Virus record (IMG/VR): IMGVR_UViG_3300032325_000396
Span: 1 to 33,915 of that record
Direction: 5' to 3' (one strand)
Source: a virus
DNA: 33,915 nucleotides
Of this stretch, positions 20,782 through 30,610 are shown piece after piece. The number at the start of each line of letters is the position of its first letter. Position 1 is the first letter of the stretch. The notes beneath the pieces are model-generated. The model worked only from the letters and a program-made list of their open reading frames with translations. It made no database searches and was not told the origin of the DNA. Both the position numbers and the translations under genes were made by a program.

Positions 20782-23700
20782 TTGGCAAACAAAGATGACT
20801 TAAGCGTCAATATTAATGTTGGGGTTAACCTCGACAAAGCCAGCGTTGATCAAGCAAAAGAAGAGCTAAAGTTTTTACTTGAGCTTGAGAAAGAGCTTGG
20901 CGTAGAGGGCGCTAAAAAGATCAAGGTGGGTGGATACTCAACCTCGGCATCACCAGACAGAACTGTCCGTAATAAAGCAGCAACCCAAATTGAAAAAATG
21001 GGTGGTGACTGGAGCGGCGTTGACATTGCCGAAAAAGCAAGCGTCGAACTAGCTAAAAGATTCAACGAAGCAGCCCAGGAACTTTCTAAAGCTTTTAAGA
21101 TAGACTTTATTCCAGACTTTGCAGCTTCTATTGGCGAAGCTGATTTTGCACTCCCTAAAGACTCAATGGCCGCAGACAAGATCACACAGGCAATTGAAGA
21201 CTTTGTAATGAACGCCGCTGGCGAAGTTACTGTAAGCCCGGCTATGTTCATGGCTGCAGCCGAAAAGGTAATGAAGAAAAACCCTGGCCTTGCTGTGCCA
21301 CGCGGTATGGATACTGTGAGCGGAATCATTAAACCAACTCCAGCTTTTGGAAATGTCGCAAACTACGATCAAAAACTATCAGAAGAGTTTAATCAGTTTA
21401 TTACACAAGTTGTTGGAGATAACCCAGCAGCTGCAACTAAGGTCTCTGACTTCCTAATTTCCAAACTAAAAGTTTTAATGTCTGGAATTATTGACGATGC
21501 ACAAAAGGCCAGAGAAGATGTATTTAGGTCATTGGGTGTTGCCGAAGGAGACGATGCCGCTGAGAACGTAGTTCGCTATGCTGACGATGCCGCAAGAAGG
21601 GCTGTTGCAATTGGTGAGCAAATGCGTGGCCTGCAAGCAGGAACAACCGCAATGTTTGGGCCTGGGCTTTTGCCAGAAAAATTTCAATCAAAACCAGGGG
21701 CAGTATCTGACCCTCAGCAATTACTAAATGTTCTTATCGGAGAATACTCAGATGAAGTAACTGGGGCTATCATGGCAGCTGTGCCTGACCCATCAAAGGT
21801 TGCAGAGCCAATAGCACAGATTCTAATGAACCCCTATATTCTTGGCGATAAGTTTGCTACTGGATATCAGGATGAGATTAACAAAGCACTCAAGAGAAGA
21901 GCTCCTGCAGTTGCAGAAGTAGCAGCTCCTGTAGTAGCGGCTCGTGGTGGTGGAGCTAATAATCCAGACATTAACTTGCTTCGCAAATATCTTACCGACC
22001 AAAAGGCACTTGTAGAAGCCCAGGGTAAAACCTTTATGGCTGGACTTGACACTGAATTTAACTCGCAGATTGATGAAAAGCTAACTGAGCTTGGATTAGT
22101 AATTGAAGATGGCAGCGGCAAGTTTGTAGAGATCTTTAAGTTCTTGCAGCTTCCGGGAGATCTTGGCGCTATGGAGCAGGGATGGCAAAATCTTCCAAAG
22201 CGTATACAGGGAACTCAGGCTAAAGATGCCGCCGACCTATTAAAACGCGGACAGCTTCTTGGGATTCCAAAAGAAAACATTGGTGTGCCAGATGACTCAG
22301 AAGCAAACTTCCTGCAGTATCGGGAAAAGATTTCTAAGCTTATTGACATACTTAACCTTCTTAGCGAACTTGGAATTAGCTTAACCGGAAGCAACTTCCA
22401 GGCTGCCGAAGCGGCAAATATTAAAAAAGCTATTGGCTACATTAACTCAAAGTCTACCGGGATGGGTCTTGAGCCACTCGGAGTACCAGATCTTGCAAAT
22501 GTATTTGACCCAGCAACTCTTGCAAAGAAACTATCGCCAGGATCTTCTGAGCTTGCAAGAATTTTTGATTCACCAGAAGCCAAGAATGGAATCTCTGGTG
22601 CACTAGGCAATTTAATTAAAAACATTGCTCAGCAATTTCCGGACTTTATTGCCAGATACTCTGACCAGTTTAAGATGTCCGAAGGCGACAGAACTTTTGA
22701 ATACAAAGCTGCCGGTGGATCTGCTCAGGCACACTTTGCACTAACTGACGCTGCGGCCAGCCTTATCGTAAAAGACTTTGTAGAAGAGTTTGGTGACAAT
22801 GCCGCAACTCTTCTTGTGCCGATTGCAAAAAATTTAAACACCAAGGTCCAAGCGGCTGCTGGTGGTTCAGGTGGAAACAAACCACCTAGCACACCGATTG
22901 CATCTGCAGACAAGCCGAGCGAAGATCCTATGGCTAACAGAGCAGCCTCTTCACTGCAGCAGCTTTTGCTCGTTGGACAGAAGTATCAAAGTGCAATCGC
23001 TGGGCTTACAGAAGCTGAGCGGATTAAAGTTGAGCAGAGACTAAAGGTACTGCAAAGCAGCAGAGAGCAAGCAGAATTACTAGGAGAGATTGCCGAGCTT
23101 GAAAAGAAGCGTTCAGAAATTCTTGCAGAAGCGGCTGAGGTTAGTGCAGGGTCTTCTAAATTTGCAAGAGCTAGGATTGTTCTAGGAGATGCTGGTCCAG
23201 AAGGCCCGCTCACTCAGGGCGATACAGCGGCAGCTAAGAGATATCAACAACAAACTATAGCTGCTACTAAGCTGGGCACGGCAATTGCAGAGCTTACAAT
23301 AGCTGGTCAAAAGCGTGAGCGACAGGTAATAAGTTCTGTAAAAGAAGAAGCTCGTTACAAGCAGGTTAGCGAAGCTCTTGTTCAAAATATGCGTAAAGAA
23401 ATTGATACAACTTACGAGAACGCTCAAGCCGGAAAACAAGCTACTGCACAAATTAAAAACCAAATGCAAGAGCAGGTTAATGCTCAAAAGGCTGTGCAAA
23501 GACAAACACAGAGCCTGATGAATACTTGGGTTACATCCCGTTATGCCCTATACGACATTGGTAACTTCTATCAGAATGTTGCACAAAATCTAATTAGGGT
23601 TTCTCGTCAAATCTTTGATACTACAAGATCTTACAGAAACTTTGAGACCGCTTTTACTTCGGTTGAACGTGCAATGCAGCTTAGCCAAGAGGGTGCTGTA

Positions 23701-26700
23701 GATCTAAGAAATCAGTTTATTAAATTATCCGAAACTATTCCAGTATCATTTGAAGAGATCTCCCGAATTGCAACTCTTGGTGCTCAGATGGGAATTGCAG
23801 CAGATGGTATTGTGGGCTTTACCAAAACCATTGCAGAGTTCTCATCTATTACTGGGATCAGTGCCGAAACAGTAGCCCAGCAGTTTGGTAGAATTGCAGA
23901 ACTTGCCGACGTAGATCCAACTGAGTTTAATAACCTGGGTTCAGCCGTGGCATTTGCTGGTGTAAACGCAGTTGCTACTGAGTCTGAAATCCTTACACTT
24001 TCACAAAGCATCGCAGCTGTTTCAAATCAAGTTGGAATTACAGCCCCTGAGATTGTTGGTCTTGGAACCGCACTTGCTTCGGTAGGTATTCCTGCCGAGC
24101 AGGCTCGTGGTGTATTTACCCGTGTGTTTGCAGACATTGATAGAGCCGCAAGTTTGGGCGGAGAAAGCCTTCAGGCGCTTTCTCAAATAACCGGACTTAG
24201 TGCTGAAAAAATCTCGTCAAGCTGGGGACAAGAAGGTGCTGCAAACGAAGTCTTTATTGCATTGCTTAAAGGTCTAAATGCTTCTGAAAATCTAACTGCT
24301 GCTTTTGACAAACTAAACATTGTTGAAACTCGTGAGATTAACACACTCACTCGTCTTGCAAAAAACATGGATGTTGTAATGCAGGCATTAGATGACTCTG
24401 GTATGTCATTTGAGTCTGCAACTTTTTTGAGTGAATCTTTTGATAAAACAGTGGATAACTTAGACTCAAAGCTAACCCTCCTAAGAACTAACTTTGACTC
24501 ATTAACTGCATCTTTGATGTCATCCTTTGGACCAGCCCTAGGATTTGCTGCTGATTTACTTTCTCAAATCTTTAGGTTCTTAAAGGGAGCAGAAGATTCG
24601 TTATTGTTCCGTCTTGGATTACCGGTCACTGGTGCAGTAATAGCACTTGGTGCAGGTGCTGCTCTAACCGCTGCTGGAATTGCAAAACTTACAGCTCAAC
24701 TTTACGCATTTAGAGTTGCGCAAATCAACGCTGCAAATGCACCTACTGCAGTTGATGGAACACTTAGACAAGTTAAAGCGCTCCTTGGTCTAAACTCTGG
24801 ATTAATTGAGATACGTGAAAATGTTTCGGGAGTTAACGAAAGAGGCTTGGTAGAGCCAGTAAACTTTAGGGGCTTATTTACTAGCGTAAAGAAGCAGCAG
24901 CAGGAATTACTTAATCTAAAAAACATTTATATGTCTGTAGGGGATGTTGCTAGGCAGACAATGGATGCAAAGTCTGCCGAAGCTCTTGGCGATGTTAGAC
25001 TTGCAAGACTTGAGGCTGATGCAATTAATAATGCATTAATTTCAAAAAGATTAGAAATAGAAGCTTTGGAAAGAAGCGCAGATCCAGCAGATCTTGCACG
25101 TGCGGCTGCTATGCGAACTGCCTACTCCCAAGCTTACATAGTTTCAGTAGAAGGCGAAATTAGAGTTCTTACTCGCCTAGAGCTTGAAGAGCAAAAGGGT
25201 GTAATAGCATCAAGTAATATGAGCGCAGCAAAAAAGAGGGAAGCTCTGGCTCGCTTAGAAAATGCCACTGCAATAAACTTAGAAACCAAATCTGCTTCAC
25301 AAGCTTTTACCAGCATTGCTGGTAAGGTTACTGGTTTCTTGGGAGTCGCGGCATTAATTGCTAGCTTAATCCCAACTGTGCTTGCATTGTTCGATGCATT
25401 TAAAAACCTTAATAAGATTGACCTAACTGAATCCGGTGGTGGAATAGAGTCTCTTCGTGAGGCAATCCTAAAGGACACTCAAGCCGTAGAAGACGGCACA
25501 ATGAAGGCAATTGCAACTGCAAGAGTAGAGTACAAAACCTACAAGACAGTTACTAACGAAGCTGCTAAATCTATTTACAATTTAGTTTCAGCAAATGGAT
25601 CTGCATCTGGTGCGATTAAAACAGCAACAGAAGATGTTAAGGGTCAGAATGTAGCAATTGCTGACAACACTAAAGAGTGGATTGCAAATGCTATTATGCG
25701 AAATGAAAAGTTGCAAGAGTGGGATTTTGGACAAATTCAAGACACTATGTATAGCCTTGGTTTGGACTTTGAACAAGTAATTGCTGATATGGTTTCACAG
25801 TCTAAAGACGCAAAGATTAACCCACTTAAGGGTGTGGACGCAGAAATCTCAAGAGTAAGAAATGAGATAACAGCACTTGTAAGAGGTGAGACTTTAGGTA
25901 CAGTTGGCTCAGCTAAGATCCAAGAAAGATTAGGACTACAAGAAACTTTAAAGGGATTAGAAAATACAAAGTCATTACTTCTTGCTGTTGGAGATAGCAT
26001 TAAGCAAGCGTTTTCTGAAACAGCGCTTTGGGGTGCAATTAAAGGTGCACTTGGTTTAGAAGGTGCAGAAAATGCAATTACAAAACTAATTGATAAATAC
26101 AAAGATGCAATGGAAAGCGGCAAAGGCTTAAAGAAGATCTTTAATGAAGTTAAGGTTGCTGCTATTCAACTTACCGGGGCAACCGGAAAAGACCTTTTAA
26201 AGATTCAAAGTGCCGAAAGCCTTCAGGGGCTAAGAGATGTTATTGCTGGAATGCTTACCGCAGCTAAGGCGGCATCCACACTAGAGCTTAGAACTGTAAA
26301 GGCAAGCGCTGCACTGATTGCACTGAAGGCTGCTGACAAACTTGAAATTGAAAGTCTTGAAGATGCACTAGCTTCTATAGATGCACTTCTTCTTGGACTT
26401 AAGACTGGAATTGATGGAGTTGGCGGAGCGGCAGAGTCTGCGGCTGACAAGCTTGGAAGATTGCTCAGTGAAGCTAATAGTGGAATTCAAGGAGTGCTAG
26501 ATCTCAGGGGTGCAATTAGGTCCCTTGGCAAGAGTATGGCTGAAAGCAAGGACTTTAGTTTAGACACAGACCTTGGTGCCGCAAACATAAACTCTGTGCT
26601 TTCTGTAATTGAGTCTATTGGAGCTAAGGCTGGCGGAAACTTTAAGCAGGCTGAAAGAAATCTAAACATCTTTAAGCTTACCCTTTCTGACATGGGTGCT

Positions 26701-28101
26701 CCTCAAAGGGCAATTGACCTAGTTAACAATGCAATCGCTAAACTTGGCGGATCAACTAATCTAACTAAAAAGCAAGCAGAAGCTTTAAGAAAACAATTTG
26801 CTGCAATCTTTGGAACTTTTAAAACAAACTTTCAGGCTGGTGCCAATGAAATTAATAACGTAGAAAATAAGATTAGAAGCCTTACTGACTTTGTAAGCGA
26901 TCTTCGCAGCGTATTACAGTCAGCATTTGAGGTCCGCTACGGATCTCAGACTGGACTGGATGCAATAACCAGCGCTTGGTCTAACCTAACGCAAGCAGCT
27001 AAGGATGCAGAAAAAGCAGTTAAGTCTGCCAACGATGAAATCAACCAGTCGATGGCTGACAAAACTGTCCTACAGTACCAGCTCTCAGTAGCACAAAGAT
27101 ACAATGACGAGAAGCGAAGTGCAGTAATCCGCGCCAAGCTAGCAAAGCTTGACCAGCAGATTGTGGATCAACAACAACAACTTGCAGATGCAAATACTGC
27201 AAACGATAAGTCACTTACTGGTAACACTAAGTCTGCAATTGACAACAGAGCTAAGGTTAGAGATCTTGTAACTCAATACAACTCTTACCTACTATCGCTT
27301 GCAAACACAAATATGAGCTCTACTGACCTTGCTGTTAAGGCAAAGGAGCTAGAGGCAGACTTCCTAGCTCAGGGTCTTGCACTTGGTTATGCAGAAGCTG
27401 AGCTAAAAACTTACACTCAAGCTTTTGCCGGAGACTTTACTGCAGTACTAGCGGGTGTTCCTAGAGACATTACTATTACAGTCAACACCGATCCTGCACT
27501 TCGTGCAATCGAGGAGTTTGCAGCCAAAGCAAGAGAAGTACTTTCAACTATTGTTGCTCCGCTTGCTGCTATCAAACCTGGTGCAGCCGAAATTACCGAC
27601 GAAGAAAAAAGATATGCAAACTTATTTAGAACTGGCGAAGCAAACAAACAGGCTGGTCCAGATATTAAGGGTAGGCCAGGGGAAGTTGTTAAGGGACCAA
27701 AGGGCACAACCTGGGCTTGGGATAGTAAGAGTAAAGAGTGGGACAGGGTCGCTAAAAAGGCTATGGGCGGATATGTCAGTGGACCTGGAGGACCAACCTC
27801 TGACTCTATTCCAGCGATGCTTTCAAACGGTGAGTATGTAATTAACTCCAGATCAGTTGGTGCTTACGGTCTAGACTTTATGAATGCACTAAATCAGCAA
27901 CGCGTTGGCTTTGCTCCGACACAGGGATCATTTAACGGTGGGTCTTCTGGCGGGTCTCAAATGGTATACTTGAGCCCAGAGGACAGGGCTCTACTAAGAG
28001 CTGCGGTTGACAGACCTATTGCACTGTACACCGAAAATGCCAAGATTGCTCAATCTGCTAATGCTGGAAATGTGCTCCTAGCACAGAGAGGTACTAACTA
28101 A
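20782..28101 (+). CDS. Tape measure protein (2439 residues)
   Basis: It starts at TTG (20782) after GGCGGAG. N-terminal residues 1-378 are helical with no known domain. Residues about 394-690, between flexible linkers, look like a DEDDh exonuclease fold (separate entry). Residues about 720-930 are coiled coil. About 950-1270 match the conserved tape measure core (SEILTLSQSIAAVSNQVGIT, then AGIPAEQARG-like GIPAEQARGVF). Hydrophobic segments at about 1278-1305 and 1514-1540 may cross the membrane during DNA entry. Long helices follow. Near the end, GGPTSDSIPAMLSNGEYV is the signature C-terminus of tape measure proteins. It sets tail length, here about 360 nm by 1.5 Angstrom per residue, and helps DNA ejection. 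Confidence 0.95.
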   Translation: MANKDDLSVNINVGVNLDKASVDQAKEELKFLLELEKELGVEGAKKIKVGGYSTSASPDRTVRNKAATQIEKMGGDWSGVDIAEKASVELAKRFNEAAQELSKAFKIDFIPDFAASIGEADFALPKDSMAADKITQAIEDFVMNAAGEVTVSPAMFMAAAEKVMKKNPGLAVPRGMDTVSGIIKPTPAFGNVANYDQKLSEEFNQFITQVVGDNPAAATKVSDFLISKLKVLMSGIIDDAQKAREDVFRSLGVAEGDDAAENVVRYADDAARRAVAIGEQMRGLQAGTTAMFGPGLLPEKFQSKPGAVSDPQQLLNVLIGEYSDEVTGAIMAAVPDPSKVAEPIAQILMNPYILGDKFATGYQDEINKALKRRAPAVAEVAAPVVAARGGGANNPDINLLRKYLTDQKALVEAQGKTFMAGLDTEFNSQIDEKLTELGLVIEDGSGKFVEIFKFLQLPGDLGAMEQGWQNLPKRIQGTQAKDAADLLKRGQLLGIPKENIGVPDDSEANFLQYREKISKLIDILNLLSELGISLTGSNFQAAEAANIKKAIGYINSKSTGMGLEPLGVPDLANVFDPATLAKKLSPGSSELARIFDSPEAKNGISGALGNLIKNIAQQFPDFIARYSDQFKMSEGDRTFEYKAAGGSAQAHFALTDAAASLIVKDFVEEFGDNAATLLVPIAKNLNTKVQAAAGGSGGNKPPSTPIASADKPSEDPMANRAASSLQQLLLVGQKYQSAIAGLTEAERIKVEQRLKVLQSSREQAELLGEIAELEKKRSEILAEAAEVSAGSSKFARARIVLGDAGPEGPLTQGDTAAAKRYQQQTIAATKLGTAIAELTIAGQKRERQVISSVKEEARYKQVSEALVQNMRKEIDTTYENAQAGKQATAQIKNQMQEQVNAQKAVQRQTQSLMNTWVTSRYALYDIGNFYQNVAQNLIRVSRQIFDTTRSYRNFETAFTSVERAMQLSQEGAVDLRNQFIKLSETIPVSFEEISRIATLGAQMGIAADGIVGFTKTIAEFSSITGISAETVAQQFGRIAELADVDPTEFNNLGSAVAFAGVNAVATESEILTLSQSIAAVSNQVGITAPEIVGLGTALASVGIPAEQARGVFTRVFADIDRAASLGGESLQALSQITGLSAEKISSSWGQEGAANEVFIALLKGLNASENLTAAFDKLNIVETREINTLTRLAKNMDVVMQALDDSGMSFESATFLSESFDKTVDNLDSKLTLLRTNFDSLTASLMSSFGPALGFAADLLSQIFRFLKGAEDSLLFRLGLPVTGAVIALGAGAALTAAGIAKLTAQLYAFRVAQINAANAPTAVDGTLRQVKALLGLNSGLIEIRENVSGVNERGLVEPVNFRGLFTSVKKQQQELLNLKNIYMSVGDVARQTMDAKSAEALGDVRLARLEADAINNALISKRLEIEALERSADPADLARAAAMRTAYSQAYIVSVEGEIRVLTRLELEEQKGVIASSNMSAAKKREALARLENATAINLETKSASQAFTSIAGKVTGFLGVAALIASLIPTVLALFDAFKNLNKIDLTESGGGIESLREAILKDTQAVEDGTMKAIATARVEYKTYKTVTNEAAKSIYNLVSANGSASGAIKTATEDVKGQNVAIADNTKEWIANAIMRNEKLQEWDFGQIQDTMYSLGLDFEQVIADMVSQSKDAKINPLKGVDAEISRVRNEITALVRGETLGTVGSAKIQERLGLQETLKGLENTKSLLLAVGDSIKQAFSETALWGAIKGALGLEGAENAITKLIDKYKDAMESGKGLKKIFNEVKVAAIQLTGATGKDLLKIQSAESLQGLRDVIAGMLTAAKAASTLELRTVKASAALIALKAADKLEIESLEDALASIDALLLGLKTGIDGVGGAAESAADKLGRLLSEANSGIQGVLDLRGAIRSLGKSMAESKDFSLDTDLGAANINSVLSVIESIGAKAGGNFKQAERNLNIFKLTLSDMGAPQRAIDLVNNAIAKLGGSTNLTKKQAEALRKQFAAIFGTFKTNFQAGANEINNVENKIRSLTDFVSDLRSVLQSAFEVRYGSQTGLDAITSAWSNLTQAAKDAEKAVKSANDEINQSMADKTVLQYQLSVAQRYNDEKRSAVIRAKLAKLDQQIVDQQQQLADANTANDKSLTGNTKSAIDNRAKVRDLVTQYNSYLLSLANTNMSSTDLAVKAKELEADFLAQGLALGYAEAELKTYTQAFAGDFTAVLAGVPRDITITVNTDPALRAIEEFAAKAREVLSTIVAPLAAIKPGAAEITDEEKRYANLFRTGEANKQAGPDIKGRPGEVVKGPKGTTWAWDSKSKEWDRVAKKAMGGYVSGPGGPTSDSIPAMLSNGEYVINSRSVGAYGLDFMNALNQQRVGFAPTQGSFNGGSSGGSQMVYLSPEDRALLRAAVDRPIALYTENAKIAQSANAGNVLLAQRGTN
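21961..22851 (+). other. DnaQ-like (DEDDh) exonuclease-type domain inside tape measure
   Basis: Tape measure residues 394-690. Exo I-like: FMAGLDTEFN with Asp423 and Glu425, then LTELGLVIEDGSGKFVE, the usual strand pair. Exo II-like: ISLTGSNFQAAEAANIKKA at about 532-549 fits the L-V-G-H-N-x-x-F-D pattern, but with Ser for His and no Asp; Glu543 is one place off. A VFDPATLAKKLSPGSSELARI stretch matches the D-T-L-x-L-A-R-x-L-x-P-G element between Exo II and III. Exo III-like: AHFALTDAAAS with His651 and Asp656, an exact H-x-A-x-x-D. Linkers at 378-393 (Ala/Val/Gly) and 691-715 (Gly/Pro/Ser) bracket the block. The order is right; loss of the Exo II acid suggests impaired or altered catalysis. 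Confidence 0.55.
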
Positions 28102-28997
28102 TGAGTAGCGTATACTTTGGAAATAGCAGCCACCAGGCCTGGATCAAAGCACCTCAGACTGGGGTAAGAGCTACCAACCAAGGCTGGAGTGCTGAGACTC
28201 AGCTGCTTAGTGGTAGGACTCACATCAGGCGTTCTGACGCTTCTCACAAGCGTTTTACAATGAACTGGCTTGGGTCAATGAATGACACTGAAAATAGCCT
28301 GATGATTGTAAAGGATTTTGCAGACGGTCTTTATGGTCCAGGACCATTCTTTTGGAATGACCCATACACCCTAACTTCAAATATGTTTCCGCCTGCCTGG
28401 GCAGCCCCGGCTATGAGCATTGATACAGACTGGGATGCTATCTGTCCAGATGATGTAGGAATTACAAAAGCTAAAGTTCTTACCTCAAGCGTATCTAACC
28501 TTGTTGGAAATAACACGCAGGACTACCCAATTTACACAGCTAGGTTTACTGCTCCAGGAACTCCAACGGCAGAGAGTGATAAGTTTAATTTTTACATTCC
28601 AGAAGGCTACACTCTTTGGCTTGGACTACACGGTCATCATGGAACAACTGGTGCTGTATTTGGAAAGCCTTACAAAAACGGAGTTGCTGGAACTGCAGTA
28701 AACATTACCCCACTTGGTGTAAACACCGCCATTAGAGTTAACGCTTCTTTTTCTAGCACCGCAGCAGATCGTGTAGAATTTTATCTAGCAAAAATAGCAA
28801 GTGGTCAGTGCACTTTTCACGTGACCGGGTTAGTTGCTCAGCTTTTAAAAACTAGCTCAAGCCCAGAGCAAGGTAAGTTTATTTCTGGCAGAGGAACCAT
28901 GGGCCTAGAGTTTGCTTCACTGCCTGAAATTGAATACTACTCTGCTGCTATTAACAACGGGCAGATTGGAATGTCTGCAACCTTTGCGGAGATCTAA
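28101..28997 (+). CDS. Distal tail / first minor tail protein
   Basis: A 298-residue beta-rich protein with AGAGAGGTA upstream, start overlapping the tape measure stop. GPGPFFWNDPYTLTSNMFPP and the flanking Trp/Tyr-rich strands resemble the first minor tail protein after the tape measure gene in actinophages, corresponding in position to Dit. Residues about 145-245 (YTARFTAPGTPTAESDKFNF onward) look like an inserted carbohydrate-binding-like beta domain. The protein would form the ring at the tail tip that joins tube to baseplate. Confidence 0.75.
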   Translation: MSSVYFGNSSHQAWIKAPQTGVRATNQGWSAETQLLSGRTHIRRSDASHKRFTMNWLGSMNDTENSLMIVKDFADGLYGPGPFFWNDPYTLTSNMFPPAWAAPAMSIDTDWDAICPDDVGITKAKVLTSSVSNLVGNNTQDYPIYTARFTAPGTPTAESDKFNFYIPEGYTLWLGLHGHHGTTGAVFGKPYKNGVAGTAVNITPLGVNTAIRVNASFSSTAADRVEFYLAKIASGQCTFHVTGLVAQLLKTSSSPEQGKFISGRGTMGLEFASLPEIEYYSAAINNGQIGMSATFAEI

Positions 28998-30610
28998 TGC
29001 CGATAAAACTAGAAAACATATCCGGCAATGGGTCAATACTTCCAAACAGTATTTTTTCTTATTCTTATTCTGAAGAAGTTTCCTCACTTGAGCCTAGCAA
29101 TATAGCTGGAGCAACAAGTCAGGTTAGCGTTTCTGCAATTGCTGTAGACTCAGAGGAAACCGACTCTCATGCTGACAGCAAGTTGCTTATTAACAACGAG
29201 ATGTCATTTACTGATAGCCTTCGTGGCGAAGTTAACTTTAGAGTTAAAAATGTTTCTAAAAATCTAGCAGCTGTTTCTATTACAGGAGAAACAATTGAGT
29301 CTAGGCTAAATGTAGAAAGAACTGCAGCCCCGCATGGCGGAACTGGTGCAACATTATTAACTGCGATTAATTATTACTGCGGACTTGTTAATATAACTCC
29401 GGTTATAGGCACGACCTTTGCAGCTGAACTAGCCCTTGTGCCAGTTAACTTTATTGGATGGAAGGGCATTGTCTGGGAAAAGCTAAAGGAGCTCTGTGCC
29501 GGGTTTAGTGCTAGCGTAAACCAAAATGTTGGAATTGAAATGGTTATTAACCAAAGCAGTCTAGTATTTCGAAAAGCTAAACAAAACATAATTTCTGTAG
29601 AAAAAGAACTTTCTAATGAGTCAATTAATATTGAGTCTTTTGACACCGCTAGGTCAGTGACTGTATTTAACTATAATACATCCTACGGCACAAATAAGGT
29701 ATTTTACGAGGTGTCGAACTTTAATGAGAGTAAAGAAAAGCAGGATCGTTTTCAGTCTAGCATTTCAGACTCAATGCAGGTTGAAGCGGGCGGCACTCTT
29801 AGAAAAAGATTTACTGTTAATGCAACTTTTGTAACAATTAATCAGCCGGTATGTGTAGAGCAAATAACTAGAACTTTCCCAAATCCTTACGCAGGAACAA
29901 CGGGTCAATTTGTTATTGTCGGTATTGATGATTTGCCAATTAAGCCACAGGAGTGGAGCGATAATGGCGGATCGTTAACTGTTGAGCTTGTTGACGAGAA
30001 CGGCGAGGCACTACCCCCGGGGGAAGTTGAGCTAGTCATTAAGGCTCCGAAGCTTACTGGGCTACCAAAGGCTTCAGATCCAAATGAAATAGCTTTTGCG
30101 CCGTACAAAATTGGTGTAGAGTCATCTGGTGAAGCAGAGTATCCTGCTCTTTGGCTTACTGGAACTGGGGTTTTTTACGAAAAGAAAGAAAAACTTTTCT
30201 TAACTGGCTCATCTAATGAGTACACTTCAAAAACTGAGGGTCCAACAGTAGATAACATTTTTATTGTTAATGCTTTCAACGCAAGCTCAAGAGGAGTGGC
30301 AGCTGCTCAAGCTAACTGCGGTCCTAAAATTACTCTAAGCCAAGAAATGTCAAAAGGAATTACTTTTAGTGACGATATTGGCTCCCTACAAACAGTAGGT
30401 TTGAATCAGTACAGAATTAACACAGCTAACTTTAGCGAATCGTCTATATCTATTACTAGCTCAGCGATGCTAACGCTTCAACAATGGAATCAAATTTGGA
30501 CTGGGAAAACCTTTGCAAATTTTAATACCACTGTGCTAAATTCAAATCTTTTTCCAGACGAGGCCTTAAAATTCAATGAGTTTAGTATTATTCCAAGAAT
30601 AGGTGCATAA
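28997..30610 (+). CDS. Baseplate hub / tail-associated minor tail protein
   Basis: A 537-residue protein with GCGGAG upstream. Alternating beta and helical regions (for example LLTAINYYCGLVNITPVIG, WEKLKELCAGFSASVNQNVG then ESFDTARSVTVFNYNTSYGT) fit hub proteins of siphoviruses (Tal/gp27-like), and it follows the Dit-like gene. A Pro-rich linker (NGEALPPGEVELVIKAPKL, about 334-352) separates an N-terminal hub part from a C-terminal part. No peptidase motif is visible. It probably plugs the tube and opens during infection. Confidence 0.7.
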   Translation: MPIKLENISGNGSILPNSIFSYSYSEEVSSLEPSNIAGATSQVSVSAIAVDSEETDSHADSKLLINNEMSFTDSLRGEVNFRVKNVSKNLAAVSITGETIESRLNVERTAAPHGGTGATLLTAINYYCGLVNITPVIGTTFAAELALVPVNFIGWKGIVWEKLKELCAGFSASVNQNVGIEMVINQSSLVFRKAKQNIISVEKELSNESINIESFDTARSVTVFNYNTSYGTNKVFYEVSNFNESKEKQDRFQSSISDSMQVEAGGTLRKRFTVNATFVTINQPVCVEQITRTFPNPYAGTTGQFVIVGIDDLPIKPQEWSDNGGSLTVELVDENGEALPPGEVELVIKAPKLTGLPKASDPNEIAFAPYKIGVESSGEAEYPALWLTGTGVFYEKKEKLFLTGSSNEYTSKTEGPTVDNIFIVNAFNASSRGVAAAQANCGPKITLSQEMSKGITFSDDIGSLQTVGLNQYRINTANFSESSISITSSAMLTLQQWNQIWTGKTFANFNTTVLNSNLFPDEALKFNEFSIIPRIGA

